Part shown: in pieces, positions 1 to 9,086 of the stretch | Numbering within the stretch: position 1 is the first letter of the stretch | How the letters are laid out: each line of letters begins with the position of its first letter | NCBI GenBank assembly: GCA_016650295.1 | Contig: JAENWA010000072.1 | Location: forward strand, 1-35,994 | Direction of reading: 5' to 3' | DNA from: Desulfuromonadales bacterium | GTDB lineage: Bacteria; Desulfobacterota; Desulfuromonadia; Geobacterales; Pseudopelobacteraceae | DNA: 35,994 bases | The notes under the pieces: generated by a model | What the model saw: the letters and a program-made list of their open reading frames with translations, nothing else | What the model was told of the DNA's origin: nothing | Database searches by the model: none | Translations under genes and position numbers: made by a program

Positions 1-586
1 GCCTCGAACATGCGCAGCATGTCCAGGTGATTGGTGCCGTTGACCGGGTCGCCGCCGATGCCGACGCAGGTGGACTGGCCCAGACCCAGGCAGGTCAGCT
101 GCCAGACCGCTTCGTAGGTCAGGGTGCCGGAGCGCGATATTACGCCGACCTTGCCCGGTTTATGGATGTAGCCCGGCATGATGCCGATCTTGCACTGGCC
201 GGGGGTGATGACGCCCGGGCAGTTGGGGCCGACCAGGCGGGTCTTCTTGCCCTTCATGTACTGTTTGACCTTGACCATGTCCAGCACCGGAATCCCCTCG
301 GTGATGCAGCAGACCAGTTCGATGCCGGCGTCGACCGCTTCCATGATGGAGTCAGCGGCAAAGGGGGGCGGGACGTAGATGACCGAGGCGGTGGCGCCGG
401 TCTTTTCGACGGCGTCCTTGACGGTGTCGAATACCGGAAAGCCGTCGATGACCGTGCCGCCTTTGCCGGGGGTGACGCCGCCCACCATCAGGGTGCCGTA
501 GTCTCTGGCCCCCTGGGCGTGGAACAGTCCGGTTGCGCCGGTGATGCCCTGGGTGATGACTCTTGTGTCTTTATTGATCAGGATGC

Positions 587-590
<4 letters not shown>
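1..590 (-). CDS. sucD: Succinyl-CoA ligase alpha subunit, 3'-truncated by window edge
   Basis: Alpha subunit of succinyl-CoA synthetase, a TCA-cycle enzyme interconverting succinyl-CoA and succinate with NTP formation. Translating the minus strand from the ATG at 590 gives about 196 residues beginning [15 protein letters not shown], followed by the CoA-binding Rossmann region ([14 protein letters not shown], then [10 protein letters not shown]) and the family motif [11 protein letters not shown]. The gene runs off the left edge, so the C-terminal part with the catalytic histidine is not visible. Its ATG overlaps the sucC stop as ATGA (587-590), so the two are translationally coupled. The start is certain from this overlap and the alignment to the family N-terminus. 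Confidence 0.95.
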
Positions 591-1759
<1,169 letters not shown>

Positions 1760-1821
1760 CAAATTCTCCTCAAATGCAGATCATTAACTAATGTTCGGAG
1801 ATGCCGGGTACTGCAATGAAC

Positions 1822-1859
1822 AAAAAAACAGGGGCTTTTCTCGGACGAGAAAACCCCCT
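1822..1859 (-). terminator. Rho-independent terminator downstream of the acylating dehydrogenase
   Basis: Read on the minus strand, a stem of about 14 bp (arms 1846-1859 and 1830-1843, one C/C mismatch) is followed closely by seven T residues (A-run 1822-1828 on the plus strand). The orientation fits termination of the 2155-3501 transcript before sucC. Confidence 0.7.
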
Positions 1860-1898
1860 TGCATCCCCCCTTAAACAAGTTAAGGGGGGATGCAAGGG
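1856..1898. repeat. 19-bp perfect inverted repeat
   Basis: Arms 1856-1874 and 1880-1898 are exact reverse complements around a 5-base loop (ACAAG). The core of the arm is TGCATCCCCCCTTAA. It abuts the terminator, sharing its outermost bases, so the two hairpins are mutually exclusive at the boundary. Possibly a second terminator stem or a repeat element. Confidence 0.8.
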
Positions 1899-2055
1899 CG
1901 TTTCTCCTTTCCAGCCCTGATAATCAGGATAGTGAGTCAGTCAAAATATTTTCTGCCGGTGTATCGCAGATACTATTTTGCAACTTACTAAGGGGAGGCT
2001 CTGCCGTTTCCGGCAGAACCCCATGGATCGATGACCATGAGAGAGATCTCTTTTT

Positions 2056-2111
2056 AGTATGTTAGAAGTAATTTTCTGCACTCCGGCAGAAAATTACTTC
2101 GTTAACATACT
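2056..2111. repeat. Dispersed palindromic repeat, copy 1
   Basis: Imperfect inverted repeat: the arm around GAAGTAATTTTCTGC is repeated in reverse complement, with a 2-base insertion between the GTATGTTA end and the inner arm. A 22-base stretch of its right arm (read on minus) recurs with one mismatch at 30339-30360, so this is a dispersed element. It has no T-run on the minus strand and is unlikely to terminate the neighbouring gene. Confidence 0.65.
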
Positions 2112-2154
2112 TATCCAGATTCTCTGGTAGGCGCAGCGACTCGGAGATGTAGTT

Positions 2155-3501
2155 TTAGTTGTTGGCGGAATTCCTTCGTGCCAAGCGCTTGATGTTGAGC
2201 AGGTTCTTGTAGCCGACGTTCTCGGTGGTGATGTTGCCGCCCATGGCGCCGCATCCCAGGGTCAGCGAGGGGACCAGGGAGTTGTACAGGGCGCCGATGG
2301 TGCCGTGTACGGAGGGCTGGTTCCAGACCACACGATTGGCGTGCACTTTCAGTGCAAACTCATGCGCCACAGCTTCGTCCTCGGTGAAGACAACAGCCGA
2401 GTGCCCGGCGCCGCCGAATTCAAGCTGTGTTACGGCAGCGTCGATGGCCTCTTCCTTGGTGTCCACGATGAACCAGCCCAGTACCGGCGAGAGCTTCTCG
2501 CGACTCATCCAGTCATCACCGTGGGTGGTGGTCAGGGGTACCATCAGTAGTTTCCGGTCAGCAGGGATGGTGAAGCCGGCCAGTTCGGCAATCACCTGCG
2601 GGCTCTTGCCTACGATAGCCATATCGGGCACGCCACGCACTTTGTCGAACATGACGGATTCCAGCTTGTTCCTTTCTGCTTCGGTGCAGAGGTAGGCGCC
2701 GCTTCTCTCGAAGAGGATCAGGGCCTTTTCGGCGATGTTGCGATCGTCGAAGATTACCGACTGGTCCGACGAGCAGATGGTGCCGTTATCGAAGGTCTTG
2801 GAGGCGATGACGTCGTCCACGGCCATACGCAGGTTGGCGGTCTTTTCAATGAAGACCGGCACGCCGCCCGGTCCGACTCCCAGGGCAGGGTGGCCGGAAC
2901 TGTAAGCGGCCTTGACCATGGCGCCGCCGCCGGTGGCGATGACGATGGCTACGTCGGGGTGTTTCATCAGCGCATCGGTGGCTTCGATGGAAGGCTGGGT
3001 CACCCACTGGATACAGTTGGCAGGGGCGCCGGCGGCGACAGCGGCGTCCAGCATGATCTGGGCGGCGGCGGCGCTGCACTTCTGGGCGCGGGGATGGAAG
3101 GCCAGAATGATCACGTTGCGTCCCTTGAGTGCGATCAGGGATTTGAACATGGTGGTGGAGGTCGGGTTGGTGGTCGGTGTAACAGCAGCAACGATACCGA
3201 ATGGTTCGGCGATGGAGATAATTCCGTCTGTTTCATCGATAACGCCGACCGATTTTCCGTCTTTCATGTAGTCATAGACCACCTGTGTGCCGAAGTGATT
3301 CTTGATGACCTTGTCTTCCACGTTGCCGATGCCGGTCTCTTCGACCGCAAACTCGGCCAGATAGCGCTCGTTGGCAACACCGGCCGCGGTCATGGCCTCA
3401 GTGATCTTGTCGACCTGCTCTTGGGTGAAGCCCCTGAATTCCTCTAACGCCTTGACTGCATTTGCTGCCATCCGATCGATTGCCTGTGCCGCTGTTGTCA
3501 T
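2155..3501 (-). CDS. CoA-acylating aldehyde (acetaldehyde) dehydrogenase
   Basis: Predicted to oxidise acetaldehyde, or another short aldehyde, with CoA and NAD+ to acyl-CoA in the cytoplasm, like EutE or the N-terminal half of AdhE. The 448-residue protein has the aldehyde dehydrogenase fold: EPFGIVAAVTPTTNPTST (about 99-116), glycine-rich IATGGGAMVKAA and the nucleophile region FDNGTICSSDQ with Cys243. The family usually reads CSSEQ/CASEQ, so D replaces E. The ATG at 3501 is preceded by AAAGGAG; a longer frame to 3597 would begin inside the sigma-54 promoter and is rejected. It is transcribed from that promoter (3582-3596) and divergent from the activator at 3900. Together with the Fe-ADHs it would complete alcohol to acyl-CoA. 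Substrate length is not determinable here. Confidence 0.9.
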   Translation of the reverse strand: MTTAAQAIDRMAANAVKALEEFRGFTQEQVDKITEAMTAAGVANERYLAEFAVEETGIGNVEDKVIKNHFGTQVVYDYMKDGKSVGVIDETDGIISIAEPFGIVAAVTPTTNPTSTTMFKSLIALKGRNVIILAFHPRAQKCSAAAAQIMLDAAVAAGAPANCIQWVTQPSIEATDALMKHPDVAIVIATGGGAMVKAAYSSGHPALGVGPGGVPVFIEKTANLRMAVDDVIASKTFDNGTICSSDQSVIFDDRNIAEKALILFERSGAYLCTEAERNKLESVMFDKVRGVPDMAIVGKSPQVIAELAGFTIPADRKLLMVPLTTTHGDDWMSREKLSPVLGWFIVDTKEEAIDAAVTQLEFGGAGHSAVVFTEDEAVAHEFALKVHANRVVWNQPSVHGTIGALYNSLVPSLTLGCGAMGGNITTENVGYKNLLNIKRLARRNSANN

Positions 3502-3581
3502 GACTTTTGCTCCTTTGTGTGTGATGGGGTGTTTGATTACCCTTTGAAATACTGAATTCGGTTTGAACAACCAGATAGAGA

Positions 3582-3596
3582 GCAGTGTGTGTGCCA
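3582..3596 (-). promoter_or_regulatory. Sigma-54 (-24/-12) promoter of the acylating dehydrogenase
   Basis: On the minus strand the sequence is TGGCACACACACTGC, matching TGGCAC-N5-TTGC with one mismatch and exact GG-N10-GC spacing. The predicted start is near 3571, giving a leader of about 70 bases to the ATG at 3501. Confidence 0.72.
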
Positions 3597-3749
3597 AAGA
3601 ATAAAACCACTTTATAAATATCTATGTCAGAATGGTCGGCATTTATTTTTTCTACGGTTTTCCGTATGGTTGGCGATGAAGTCAGGCAGGCAAAAAAATA
3701 TCAAACAGGTTTTTAATGGGCAATTAACAGAGAGATACTCGCGGAGATG

Positions 3750-3797
3750 TGTTCCATCATGTAACATACGCCGCATGAGGTGTTCCGGAATGGAACA
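3750..3797. promoter_or_regulatory. Pair of 17-bp dyads, likely activator-binding (UAS) sites
   Basis: TGTTCCATCATGTAACA (3750-3766) and TGTTCCGGAATGGAACA (3781-3797) share the pattern TGTTCC-N5-GGAACA; the first has one arm mismatch. Their centres are 31 bp apart, about three helical turns. They lie about 190-220 bp upstream of the dehydrogenase start and directly upstream of the regulator's own -24/-12 element, as expected for enhancer sites of the AcoR-type activator. Binding is inferred. Confidence 0.65.
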
Positions 3798-3812
3798 GCT
3801 AACGCTGTTTTG

Positions 3813-3828
3813 TGGCATAGAAATAGCA
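3813..3828 (+). promoter_or_regulatory. Sigma-54-like promoter of the activator gene
   Basis: TGGCATAGAAATAGCA has GG at 3814-3815 and GC at 3826-3827 with N10 between. The -24 block is TGGCAT and the -12 block TAGC, weaker than its divergent partner. It would start transcription near 3839, 61 bases before the ATG at 3900, and suggests autoregulation. Confidence 0.5.
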
Positions 3829-3899
3829 TATTACAGTTCCGTATACGTTGTCAGCAGAACAAACGGCTGGAACAGGCCGGATTGTTACGGAGGAATACT

Positions 3900-5870
3900 A
3901 TGGGAAGTTTGGCACTCGATAGGCTCAATTGTATCCGGAAGGCCCGTGAGGACTTTCTGTCAAACGGCATAATCCCGACGGGAGTGGTGAATGACACCAT
4001 TGTCCGTTCATGGCAAAGATCTGCGACACGCGGGATCGGCATGGAGCGGGGCGAGACCCGCTGTACCCCCCGCTACGACCTGATGCAGCGCCGGGATATG
4101 AACAATGTTCTGCTGCTTCGCTCACAGCCGGTTATGGAAAACCTGTATCATGAGATCTGCGGGACATCCAGCATGGTGCTGCTGGCTGACCGCGAGGGGG
4201 TTGTGCTCCATTCCATCGGCGATCCCGATTTTGTGGACCAGGCCCAGAAAGTCTACCTGAAGCCGGGCGGTATCTGGTCGGAAGGTGTCAACGGCACCAA
4301 CGCCATCGGCACCGCGCTGGAAGAGCAGGCCGCGGTTCACGTTCACAGCAGTGAGCATTTCATCGACAAGAACCGTTTTCTCAGCTGTTCGGCTACGCCG
4401 ATCTTTGATCCGCGGGGTGCGATTCTGGGTGCGCTGGATGTGTCCGGTGATTACCGCGTCCATCAGCAGCATACGATGGCCCTGGTGCGTTTGTCGGCAC
4501 AGATTATCGAGAATCAGATGTTTGCCCCGGAATTCCCCAATGACATCGTGATCTGTTTTCACTTCAAGCCGGAATTTATCGGTACCCTCTACGAAGGCAT
4601 CGCGGTATTTTCTCCACATGGGGAATTTATCGCCGCCAATCGAAGCGCTCTGCTGCAGTTCGGGCTGGACAGGTACAGGATGGCGGGACATCGATTCGAT
4701 TCGCTGTTCCGGCTCAGCCTTTCGAAATTGCTGGAACAGGACAGCTTGCAGCATCATCCCGTTCTGAAGCTGCAGCTCCAATCCGGTGCCGAGGTCTACG
4801 GCCGGGTCTGGCCGGGGGCCTCCATCTCGCCTGTTACGTTTCTGCCCATCGCCGCAACGGCGGCAAAAGAAAACAAGGCGCGGACAAACGGGGTCGGAGC
4901 GCCGACCCTGCTGCACGGGCTGGAGTTGGGCGACCGCAAGATGCAGGCCCTGATCGGCAAGGCCCTCAAAGTCGTGGGGCATGACATACCGATCATGATT
5001 GAAGGGGAATCCGGTACCGGCAAGGAATTGCTGGCCCGGGCCCTGCACATGGCGGGACCTCGCAAAAACGGCCCGTTCGTGCCGGTCAACTGCGCCTCGA
5101 TACCTGAGGGATTGATCGAATCCGAGCTCTTCGGCTACCAGGAAGGGGCCTTTACCGGGGCGAAGCGTAAAGGGCATATCGGCAAGATCCGGGAGGCGGA
5201 CAAGGGCACCCTGTTCCTCGATGAAATCGGAGAGATGCCGCTCCAACTCCAGGCACGGCTGCTGAGGGTCCTGCAGGACCGCATGGTCTCCCCGCTGGGA
5301 GGCACCGGGAGTTTCCAGGTCGAGTTGTCGGTGGTCTGTGCCACGAACCGGCGTATGCGGGATGCGGTTGCAGCCGGAACCTTCCGCGAGGATCTCTACT
5401 ATCGTCTCAACGGTCTTCTGCTGACTTTGCCCGGCCTGAAGGAACGGGAGGACAGGGTCCAGCTTGCCCGGAAAATCCTCGACGATCTGGCTGGCGCGGA
5501 GCGAACGGTCATCATCAGCCCCGAGGTTCTGAGAATTTTTGAAAATCATCCCTGGCCCGGCAATATCCGCCAGATGCATAATGTGCTCAGAACCGCACTG
5601 GCGCTGCTTGGTGAAGGTAATGAGATAACTGTGGACGAGCTCTCGGAGGATTTCATCGAGCAGGGCGGCTGCGGCATCAACGGTGGGAACATATGCGAGG
5701 CGCCGTCAATCGGGGCTAGAGGTAATGCGTTGCTGGCAGACGCCGAGGCCAGGTTTATCTCCTCGACACTGGACCGAACCGGCGGGAATATCGCCGCTGC
5801 GGCCAGGATGATGGGAATCGGCAGAAATACGCTTTACAGGAAGCTGCGTGGGCAGTCGCTTGAGCAGTGA
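3900..5870 (+). CDS. AcoR-type sigma-54-dependent transcriptional activator
   Basis: A 656-residue enhancer-binding protein. Residues about 80-205 form a GAF-type sensor region (LKPGGIWSEGVNGTNAIGTA), about 225-300 a PAS-like region, and about 345-570 the AAA+ domain: Walker A GESGTGKE (369-376), canonical sigma-54 contact motif GAFTGA (416-421), Walker B LFLDE. A Fis-type helix-turn-helix ends the protein (AAARMMGIGRNTLYRKLRG). The ATG at 3900 follows GGAGG with good spacing; the frame stays open upstream to 3780 but that would span its own promoter elements. Divergence from the acylating dehydrogenase, with shared dyads between them, makes that gene its probable target. AcoR/AcxR/MimR-type members respond to acetoin, ketones or alcohols; the ligand here is unknown. 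Confidence 0.92.
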   Translation: MGSLALDRLNCIRKAREDFLSNGIIPTGVVNDTIVRSWQRSATRGIGMERGETRCTPRYDLMQRRDMNNVLLLRSQPVMENLYHEICGTSSMVLLADREGVVLHSIGDPDFVDQAQKVYLKPGGIWSEGVNGTNAIGTALEEQAAVHVHSSEHFIDKNRFLSCSATPIFDPRGAILGALDVSGDYRVHQQHTMALVRLSAQIIENQMFAPEFPNDIVICFHFKPEFIGTLYEGIAVFSPHGEFIAANRSALLQFGLDRYRMAGHRFDSLFRLSLSKLLEQDSLQHHPVLKLQLQSGAEVYGRVWPGASISPVTFLPIAATAAKENKARTNGVGAPTLLHGLELGDRKMQALIGKALKVVGHDIPIMIEGESGTGKELLARALHMAGPRKNGPFVPVNCASIPEGLIESELFGYQEGAFTGAKRKGHIGKIREADKGTLFLDEIGEMPLQLQARLLRVLQDRMVSPLGGTGSFQVELSVVCATNRRMRDAVAAGTFREDLYYRLNGLLLTLPGLKEREDRVQLARKILDDLAGAERTVIISPEVLRIFENHPWPGNIRQMHNVLRTALALLGEGNEITVDELSEDFIEQGGCGINGGNICEAPSIGARGNALLADAEARFISSTLDRTGGNIAAAARMMGIGRNTLYRKLRGQSLEQ

Positions 5871-5887
5871 CCAGGAATGACATCAAA

Positions 5888-5922
5888 CAAACCTCCGAGG
5901 TTTCTAAAACCTCGGAGGTTTG
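5888..5922. terminator. 16-bp perfect hairpin after the activator gene
   Basis: Arms 5888-5903 and 5907-5922 are exact complements with a 3-base loop. It lies 17 bases past the activator stop. There is only a short T tract, so it is a likely but not textbook intrinsic terminator. Confidence 0.55.
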
Positions 5923-5966
5923 TATGGCAATAAGGGATGCAGAAACTCCAAAATTACCGTTTTAAT

Positions 5967-6049
5967 GTAGGGGCGAACTGCGTTCGCCATGGTATAAATG
6001 GCCGAGAATATTGATAATTGCAGCAAGGGCGCATGCAATGCGCCCCTAC
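5967..6049. repeat. GTAGGGGCG-bounded 83-bp repeat element
   Basis: The ends are inverted: GTAGGGGCG at 5967-5975 and CGCCCCTAC at 6041-6049. Each end carries an internal short palindrome (GGCGAACTGCGTTCGCC; GGGCGCATGCAATGCGCCC). It resembles small non-autonomous dispersed repeats with GTAGGGGC ends seen in many environmental bacteria. No coding capacity. Confidence 0.6.
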
Positions 6050-6094
6050 TAAATCGGTACATTTGTAAGTTCCAGATCCCTAAGTATTATTCCC

Positions 6095-6618
6095 TCATCC
6101 CCGCAACTGCAGCGATTTCAACTCCAGAAACTCCTCCAGCCCGTACGCCCCCAGTTCCCGCCCGTAACCTGACTGCTTGCACCCGCCAAAGGGCGCCAGC
6201 AGGTTGAAGGCCCCGCCGTTGATATCCACCTGGCCGGCCTTGAGACGACGTGCCACACGTTCAGCCCGCTCCTGATCACCGGACCAGACAGCCGCTGCCA
6301 GACCATAGTTGGTGCTGTTTGCAATAGTTACGGCCTCTTCTTCGTCCCGATAGGTCATGATCGACAGGACCGGACCGAAGATCTCCTCCCTGGCGATGGC
6401 CATATCCGGTGTAACCCTGCCGAAGACGGTCGGACGGACAAAGAAGCCTGTCGTCAGGCCCTCCGGCGGCTCCGCACCGCCTGTCCGGCTTCTACAGAGG
6501 TAGCGGCCGGAACCTTGCCGAAAATTACTTCGGTGGCAGGATTCATGACGTCAAAAAACTGAGTTCCAATCGGTGAGACCCAGTGGCCATTGATGTAGAG
6601 TCGGTCGTGTTCGTGCAT
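6095..6618 (-). pseudogene. Aldehyde dehydrogenase with large internal deletion
   Basis: Remnant of an NAD(P)+-dependent, non-acylating aldehyde dehydrogenase. From the ATG at 6618 the first about 48 codons match an ALDH N-terminus (RLYINGHWVSP, then MNPATE and GKVPAAT). At about 6475-6485 the sequence jumps, with a frame change, to the C-terminal fifth: [50 protein letters not shown], ending at 6095. In the original frame a stop follows at once (VRSRRRA*). Compared with the usual 475-500 residues, about 300 are missing, including the catalytic Cys and Glu and most of the NAD-binding domain. It cannot encode a working enzyme. Confidence 0.88.
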
Positions 6619-6718
6619 ACGTTTCCCCCCTTGTGTACGGTTGCAACAACTCCGGAAATAATTGATAAATCATGCCGCACTATTGGGTTGCCTGCAAGTA
6701 GGTCACGACGAAATTTAC

Positions 6719-6748
6719 AAAAAAAGCCGCCCGGGATTGCGGCGGCTT
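6719..6748 (-). terminator. Rho-independent terminator of the SHOCT-protein gene
   Basis: Read on the minus strand, arms AAGCCGCC (6741-6748) and GGCGGCTT (6724-6731) form an 8-bp GC-rich stem followed by a T-run (A-run 6719-6725 on plus). It lies about 90 bases past the stop at 6837. Confidence 0.75.
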
Positions 6749-6836
6749 GTGAGTTTAAAAAAACAGGAAGTTGCAACCTCCGAAGTTACCGGAACATCGG
6801 TGCTCTGTAACATGACAACTTGAATGCAGCCTGGAA

Positions 6837-7670
6837 TTACAGCTTGTTCATGATCTCCAGCCGCTTGCCGCGATATTCTTCTTCTGTGATGAGCCCTTTT
6901 TCCTTCAGCTCGTTGAGCGTAGTCAGGCGATCCACCGGCTTGCGCGTGTCGATTACCTGCTTCCCTGATTGAACAGGTGCGGCCTCTACCGAAGGAGGAA
7001 CATCCTTGTCAGTAACAGGCAGCTGCGCAACCGGTGCCAGCCACTCGTCGCTGAAAATCATCCAATCCTTCCTGACCAGGTTAGAACCACTCTGGCCGGA
7101 CTGCGGCAGTAGCGTCCACTCTCCCTCCACCGCTTTTTGTCGACTGCCGGGCGTAAATGGTGAAAGACGGCGGTCTTCGCGCTCGTTAACATCTTTCTGA
7201 ACAAGGCCGAAGATGATATTGAGCCGGCCGCCCTTGTAAAATGCGCGCCCCGTGGTCACCTTGGGACTTTTAGTAAATCCGTGCAACGCTTTGTACAGTC
7301 CGATGATAGCGAAGGTTACGTCTTCTCCGGGGGCTGCTTGACGGAATCCCTGCACCATGTGCGGCACAAGCACCTCAAGGGACTGGTTGGTAATGAGTTG
7401 TTCAGGCTTGTCTCCATCAGCAGAACGAACTTCGATGGAAGCAAGAATGGCTGTAAGCCTGTCAGGGGATATTTCATACGGGTGGTCGTTCAAAATCGCA
7501 GCACCGCCCAGGGATGAATCCTGACGCTGCAGAGCTACGAACTGGTCACGACTCTGCCAGAGGCGACGTACATCAGAGGCATGGCAGGTCGCTGACAGCA
7601 TAAGGAGAACCAGCACTGCAGCAACAACAGAACAAAGCCGGTCAGCATCACTACAACGAAACATTTTCAT
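6837..7670 (-). CDS. Secreted protein with C-terminal SHOCT domain, function unknown
   Basis: A 277-residue protein with an N-terminal signal peptide (LCSVVAAVLVLLMLSATCHA, cleavage near residue 29), a middle region I do not recognise, a Pro/Val-rich linker, and a C-terminal SHOCT-type helix pair (LTTLNELKEKGLITEEEYRG). SHOCT motifs commonly end membrane or secreted proteins and are thought to aid oligomerisation. The start at 7670 follows GGAGG; a longer frame to 7823 crosses a terminator and is rejected. It has its own terminator downstream and another upstream (7790-7821), so it is probably a monocistronic unit. It could be an envelope lipoprotein-like factor, but no lipobox is visible. 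Confidence 0.75.
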   Translation of the reverse strand: MKMFRCSDADRLCSVVAAVLVLLMLSATCHASDVRRLWQSRDQFVALQRQDSSLGGAAILNDHPYEISPDRLTAILASIEVRSADGDKPEQLITNQSLEVLVPHMVQGFRQAAPGEDVTFAIIGLYKALHGFTKSPKVTTGRAFYKGGRLNIIFGLVQKDVNEREDRRLSPFTPGSRQKAVEGEWTLLPQSGQSGSNLVRKDWMIFSDEWLAPVAQLPVTDKDVPPSVEAAPVQSGKQVIDTRKPVDRLTTLNELKEKGLITEEEYRGKRLEIMNKL

Positions 7671-7789
7671 ACTTCCTCCGTGTACTGTATGGAATCGTGT
7701 GGTACCCAAACTGTAGCAATAGTACGCAATACTTGAGCCAAAAATAAAAATAATAACACTGTTCGTCTGATTTATAAAATTGACTTTCC

Positions 7790-7821
7790 AAAAAATGAAA
7801 GGAGCGCAAAGCGCCCCTTTC
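7790..7821 (-). terminator. Rho-independent terminator ending the porin operon
   Basis: On the minus strand an 11-bp stem with one mismatch (arms 7811-7821 and 7797-7807, loop TTT) is followed by A then six T residues (plus-strand A-run 7790-7795). It sits about 34 bases past the stop of the 7855-8136 gene. Confidence 0.75.
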
Positions 7822-7854
7822 AAATACCGACCTATATTCGTACACTACTGAATT

Positions 7855-8136
7855 CTACTTGCCGGACGTCTTCCCTTCCATCTTGTCGAGCAGGTCCTGA
7901 GTTTCCTGCTGTTTCTGCTCGAGCTTCTTCAGGTCTTCGGCCGAATACTTTGTGGAGCCTTTTTTTACTTCGGCTTGCAGCTTCTTGATCCTCTTCTGAA
8001 GTAATTCGGCTTTGTTCAGGCAGTTCTGTGCAGCCAGATTGCAGATGACCTTCTCTTCAGGGGTTTGCTGCGAAAATGCAGGTATCGAGGCTGATACCAA
8101 CAATGCTGCGCTTATCATGAGAACAATCTTTTTCAT
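7855..8136 (-). CDS. Small periplasmic coiled-coil protein
   Basis: A 93-residue protein with a clear signal peptide (KKIVLMISAALLVSASIPAFS, cleavage near residue 22). The mature part has two cysteines close together (VICNLAAQNCLNK), which could form a disulfide, followed by a Lys/Glu/Gln-rich coiled coil to the end. The ATG at 8136 follows GGAGGG. It is the last gene of the porin/DUF4242/AmiS-like unit, 44 bases after its neighbour and before the terminator at 7790-7821. I do not recognise a family; a periplasmic chaperone-like or structural role is only a guess. Confidence 0.75.
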   Translation of the reverse strand: MKKIVLMISAALLVSASIPAFSQQTPEEKVICNLAAQNCLNKAELLQKRIKKLQAEVKKGSTKYSAEDLKKLEQKQQETQDLLDKMEGKTSGK

Positions 8137-8180
8137 GTATTCCCTCCGTAATTGAGTAGATATGTGCTGCGTATGTATCT

Positions 8181-8711
8181 TTAGAACGGCAGCTTGCCGT
8201 ACGCCATCAGACCAAAGGCCGGGGTCAGAAGGCAGGTGAAGCTGAGGACAATGAACATAACGGCAGCAACCTTGGGGTTGATCTTGCCATAGGTCACGCC
8301 GGTTACGGTAAAACAGATAACGACGAACGTCAGGTTCATGAATGCCAGATAGGGGGTTACGCCGATAAACGTCTTGCCATCGGGTTTAATGCCGCCACCG
8401 GTGGCAAACAGATAAGCATACACAGCACATACGATACCGACAAGCAGAGCGCCGTTACCGACTGTACGCAGATCTGTCACACCTGTAAGAAGGGCGTGAC
8501 CTGTCTGCAGATACAGGACACCGAATACAAACAGCAGCCCGGCGGTAAAGGGATCGGTAAAGACCGCGGCCTGAATCGTCGCACCAATGACAACCAGGAT
8601 ACCTACAACAGCACTGACAAAACCGGTACTTTTGGCTTCGCCGTAACCCAGGAAAAACATACCAACCGGAACCCACATAATGCTGATTAATACAAGTAGT
8701 GCTAACGTCAT
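8181..8711 (-). CDS. AmiS/UreI-like integral membrane channel
   Basis: A 176-residue, highly hydrophobic protein with about six membrane helices, beginning MTLALLVLISIMWVPVGMFF. Length, helix count and internal features (a GYGEAKSTGF loop, a TDPFTAGLLFVFGVLYLQTGH segment, a Gly-rich loop before the last two helices) fit the AmiS/UreI family of amide/urea channels in the inner membrane. The ATG at 8711 follows GGAGGAT. It lies between the DUF4242 gene and the small periplasmic protein in one operon; with the porin at the head of that operon this suggests passage of a small neutral solute across both membranes. The family assignment comes from pattern recognition only, and the solute (amide, urea or a short alcohol) is unknown. 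Confidence 0.65.
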   Translation of the reverse strand: MTLALLVLISIMWVPVGMFFLGYGEAKSTGFVSAVVGILVVIGATIQAAVFTDPFTAGLLFVFGVLYLQTGHALLTGVTDLRTVGNGALLVGIVCAVYAYLFATGGGIKPDGKTFIGVTPYLAFMNLTFVVICFTVTGVTYGKINPKVAAVMFIVLSFTCLLTPAFGLMAYGKLPF

Positions 8712-8741
8712 GTCATCCTCCTAAATTTAATTACAGTCCCG

Positions 8742-8761
8742 CTCCCGGTTATAACCGGGAG
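8742..8761. other. Intercistronic 20-bp perfect palindrome
   Basis: CTCCCGGTTATAACCGGGAG lies between the DUF4242 and AmiS-like genes. There is no following T-run, so it is more likely an mRNA-stability or processing hairpin, or a protein-binding dyad, than a terminator. Confidence 0.55.
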
Positions 8762-8777
8762 GGGAGCAAAAGATTAC

Positions 8778-9050
8778 TTATTCGGCGGTGGTCGGATCTA
8801 TCATGGTTCTGACTTCAGCAACACTGTTGGCGGGGAACCCGCCCTGTTTGGCATGCTCAAGCACCTGCTCCCTGTTGGGAGCGATGTAGACGCAGTAAAT
8901 CTTGTCGTCGGTCACGTAGCTTTGCACCCACTGTATCTGCGGTCCGAGTCCCTGGAGGACGCTGCAGGATTTCTGCGAAATGGCCTGCAGGTCTGCCGGA
9001 GGAATCTTGCCTGCTCCTGGAATTTCCCGTTCTATAACGTATTTAGGCAT
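8778..9050 (-). CDS. DUF4242 (SCO4226-like) small protein
   Basis: A 90-residue cytoplasmic protein beginning MPKYVIEREIPGAGK, with the core SQKSCSVLQ, WVQSYVTDDKIYCVY and the HAKQGGFPAN segment typical of the DUF4242 family (ferredoxin-like fold; one characterised member, SCO4226, binds nickel). The ATG at 9050 follows GGAG. It is second in the operon behind the porin, 36 bases downstream. A metal-binding or oligomeric scaffold role is possible from the family; the sequence itself does not say which ligand. Confidence 0.8.
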   Translation of the reverse strand: MPKYVIEREIPGAGKIPPADLQAISQKSCSVLQGLGPQIQWVQSYVTDDKIYCVYIAPNREQVLEHAKQGGFPANSVAEVRTMIDPTTAE

Positions 9051-9086
9051 GAGAATCTCCTTCGTTAAAGTGGTGTATTCAGCCGG

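Larger units (their letters stand above)
1760..2154. other. Intergenic stretch between the acylating dehydrogenase and sucC
   Basis: 395 bases without a credible gene. It holds a rho-independent terminator (1822-1859), an adjoining 19-bp perfect hairpin (1856-1898) and a longer inverted repeat (2056-2111). Short open frames here lack ribosome-binding sites and run through the hairpins. No sigma-54 type promoter was seen in front of sucC. Confidence 0.6.

Noticed and set aside
1859-2065. 68-codon plus-strand frame between sucC and the acylating dehydrogenase
   Set aside because: It begins inside a hairpin repeat and lacks a ribosome-binding site.
4122-5579. Long 485-codon open frame antisense to the AcoR-type activator
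   Set aside because: Shadow of a GC-rich coding sequence; no ribosome-binding site or recognisable motifs, while the sense frame has clear AAA+ and HTH motifs.
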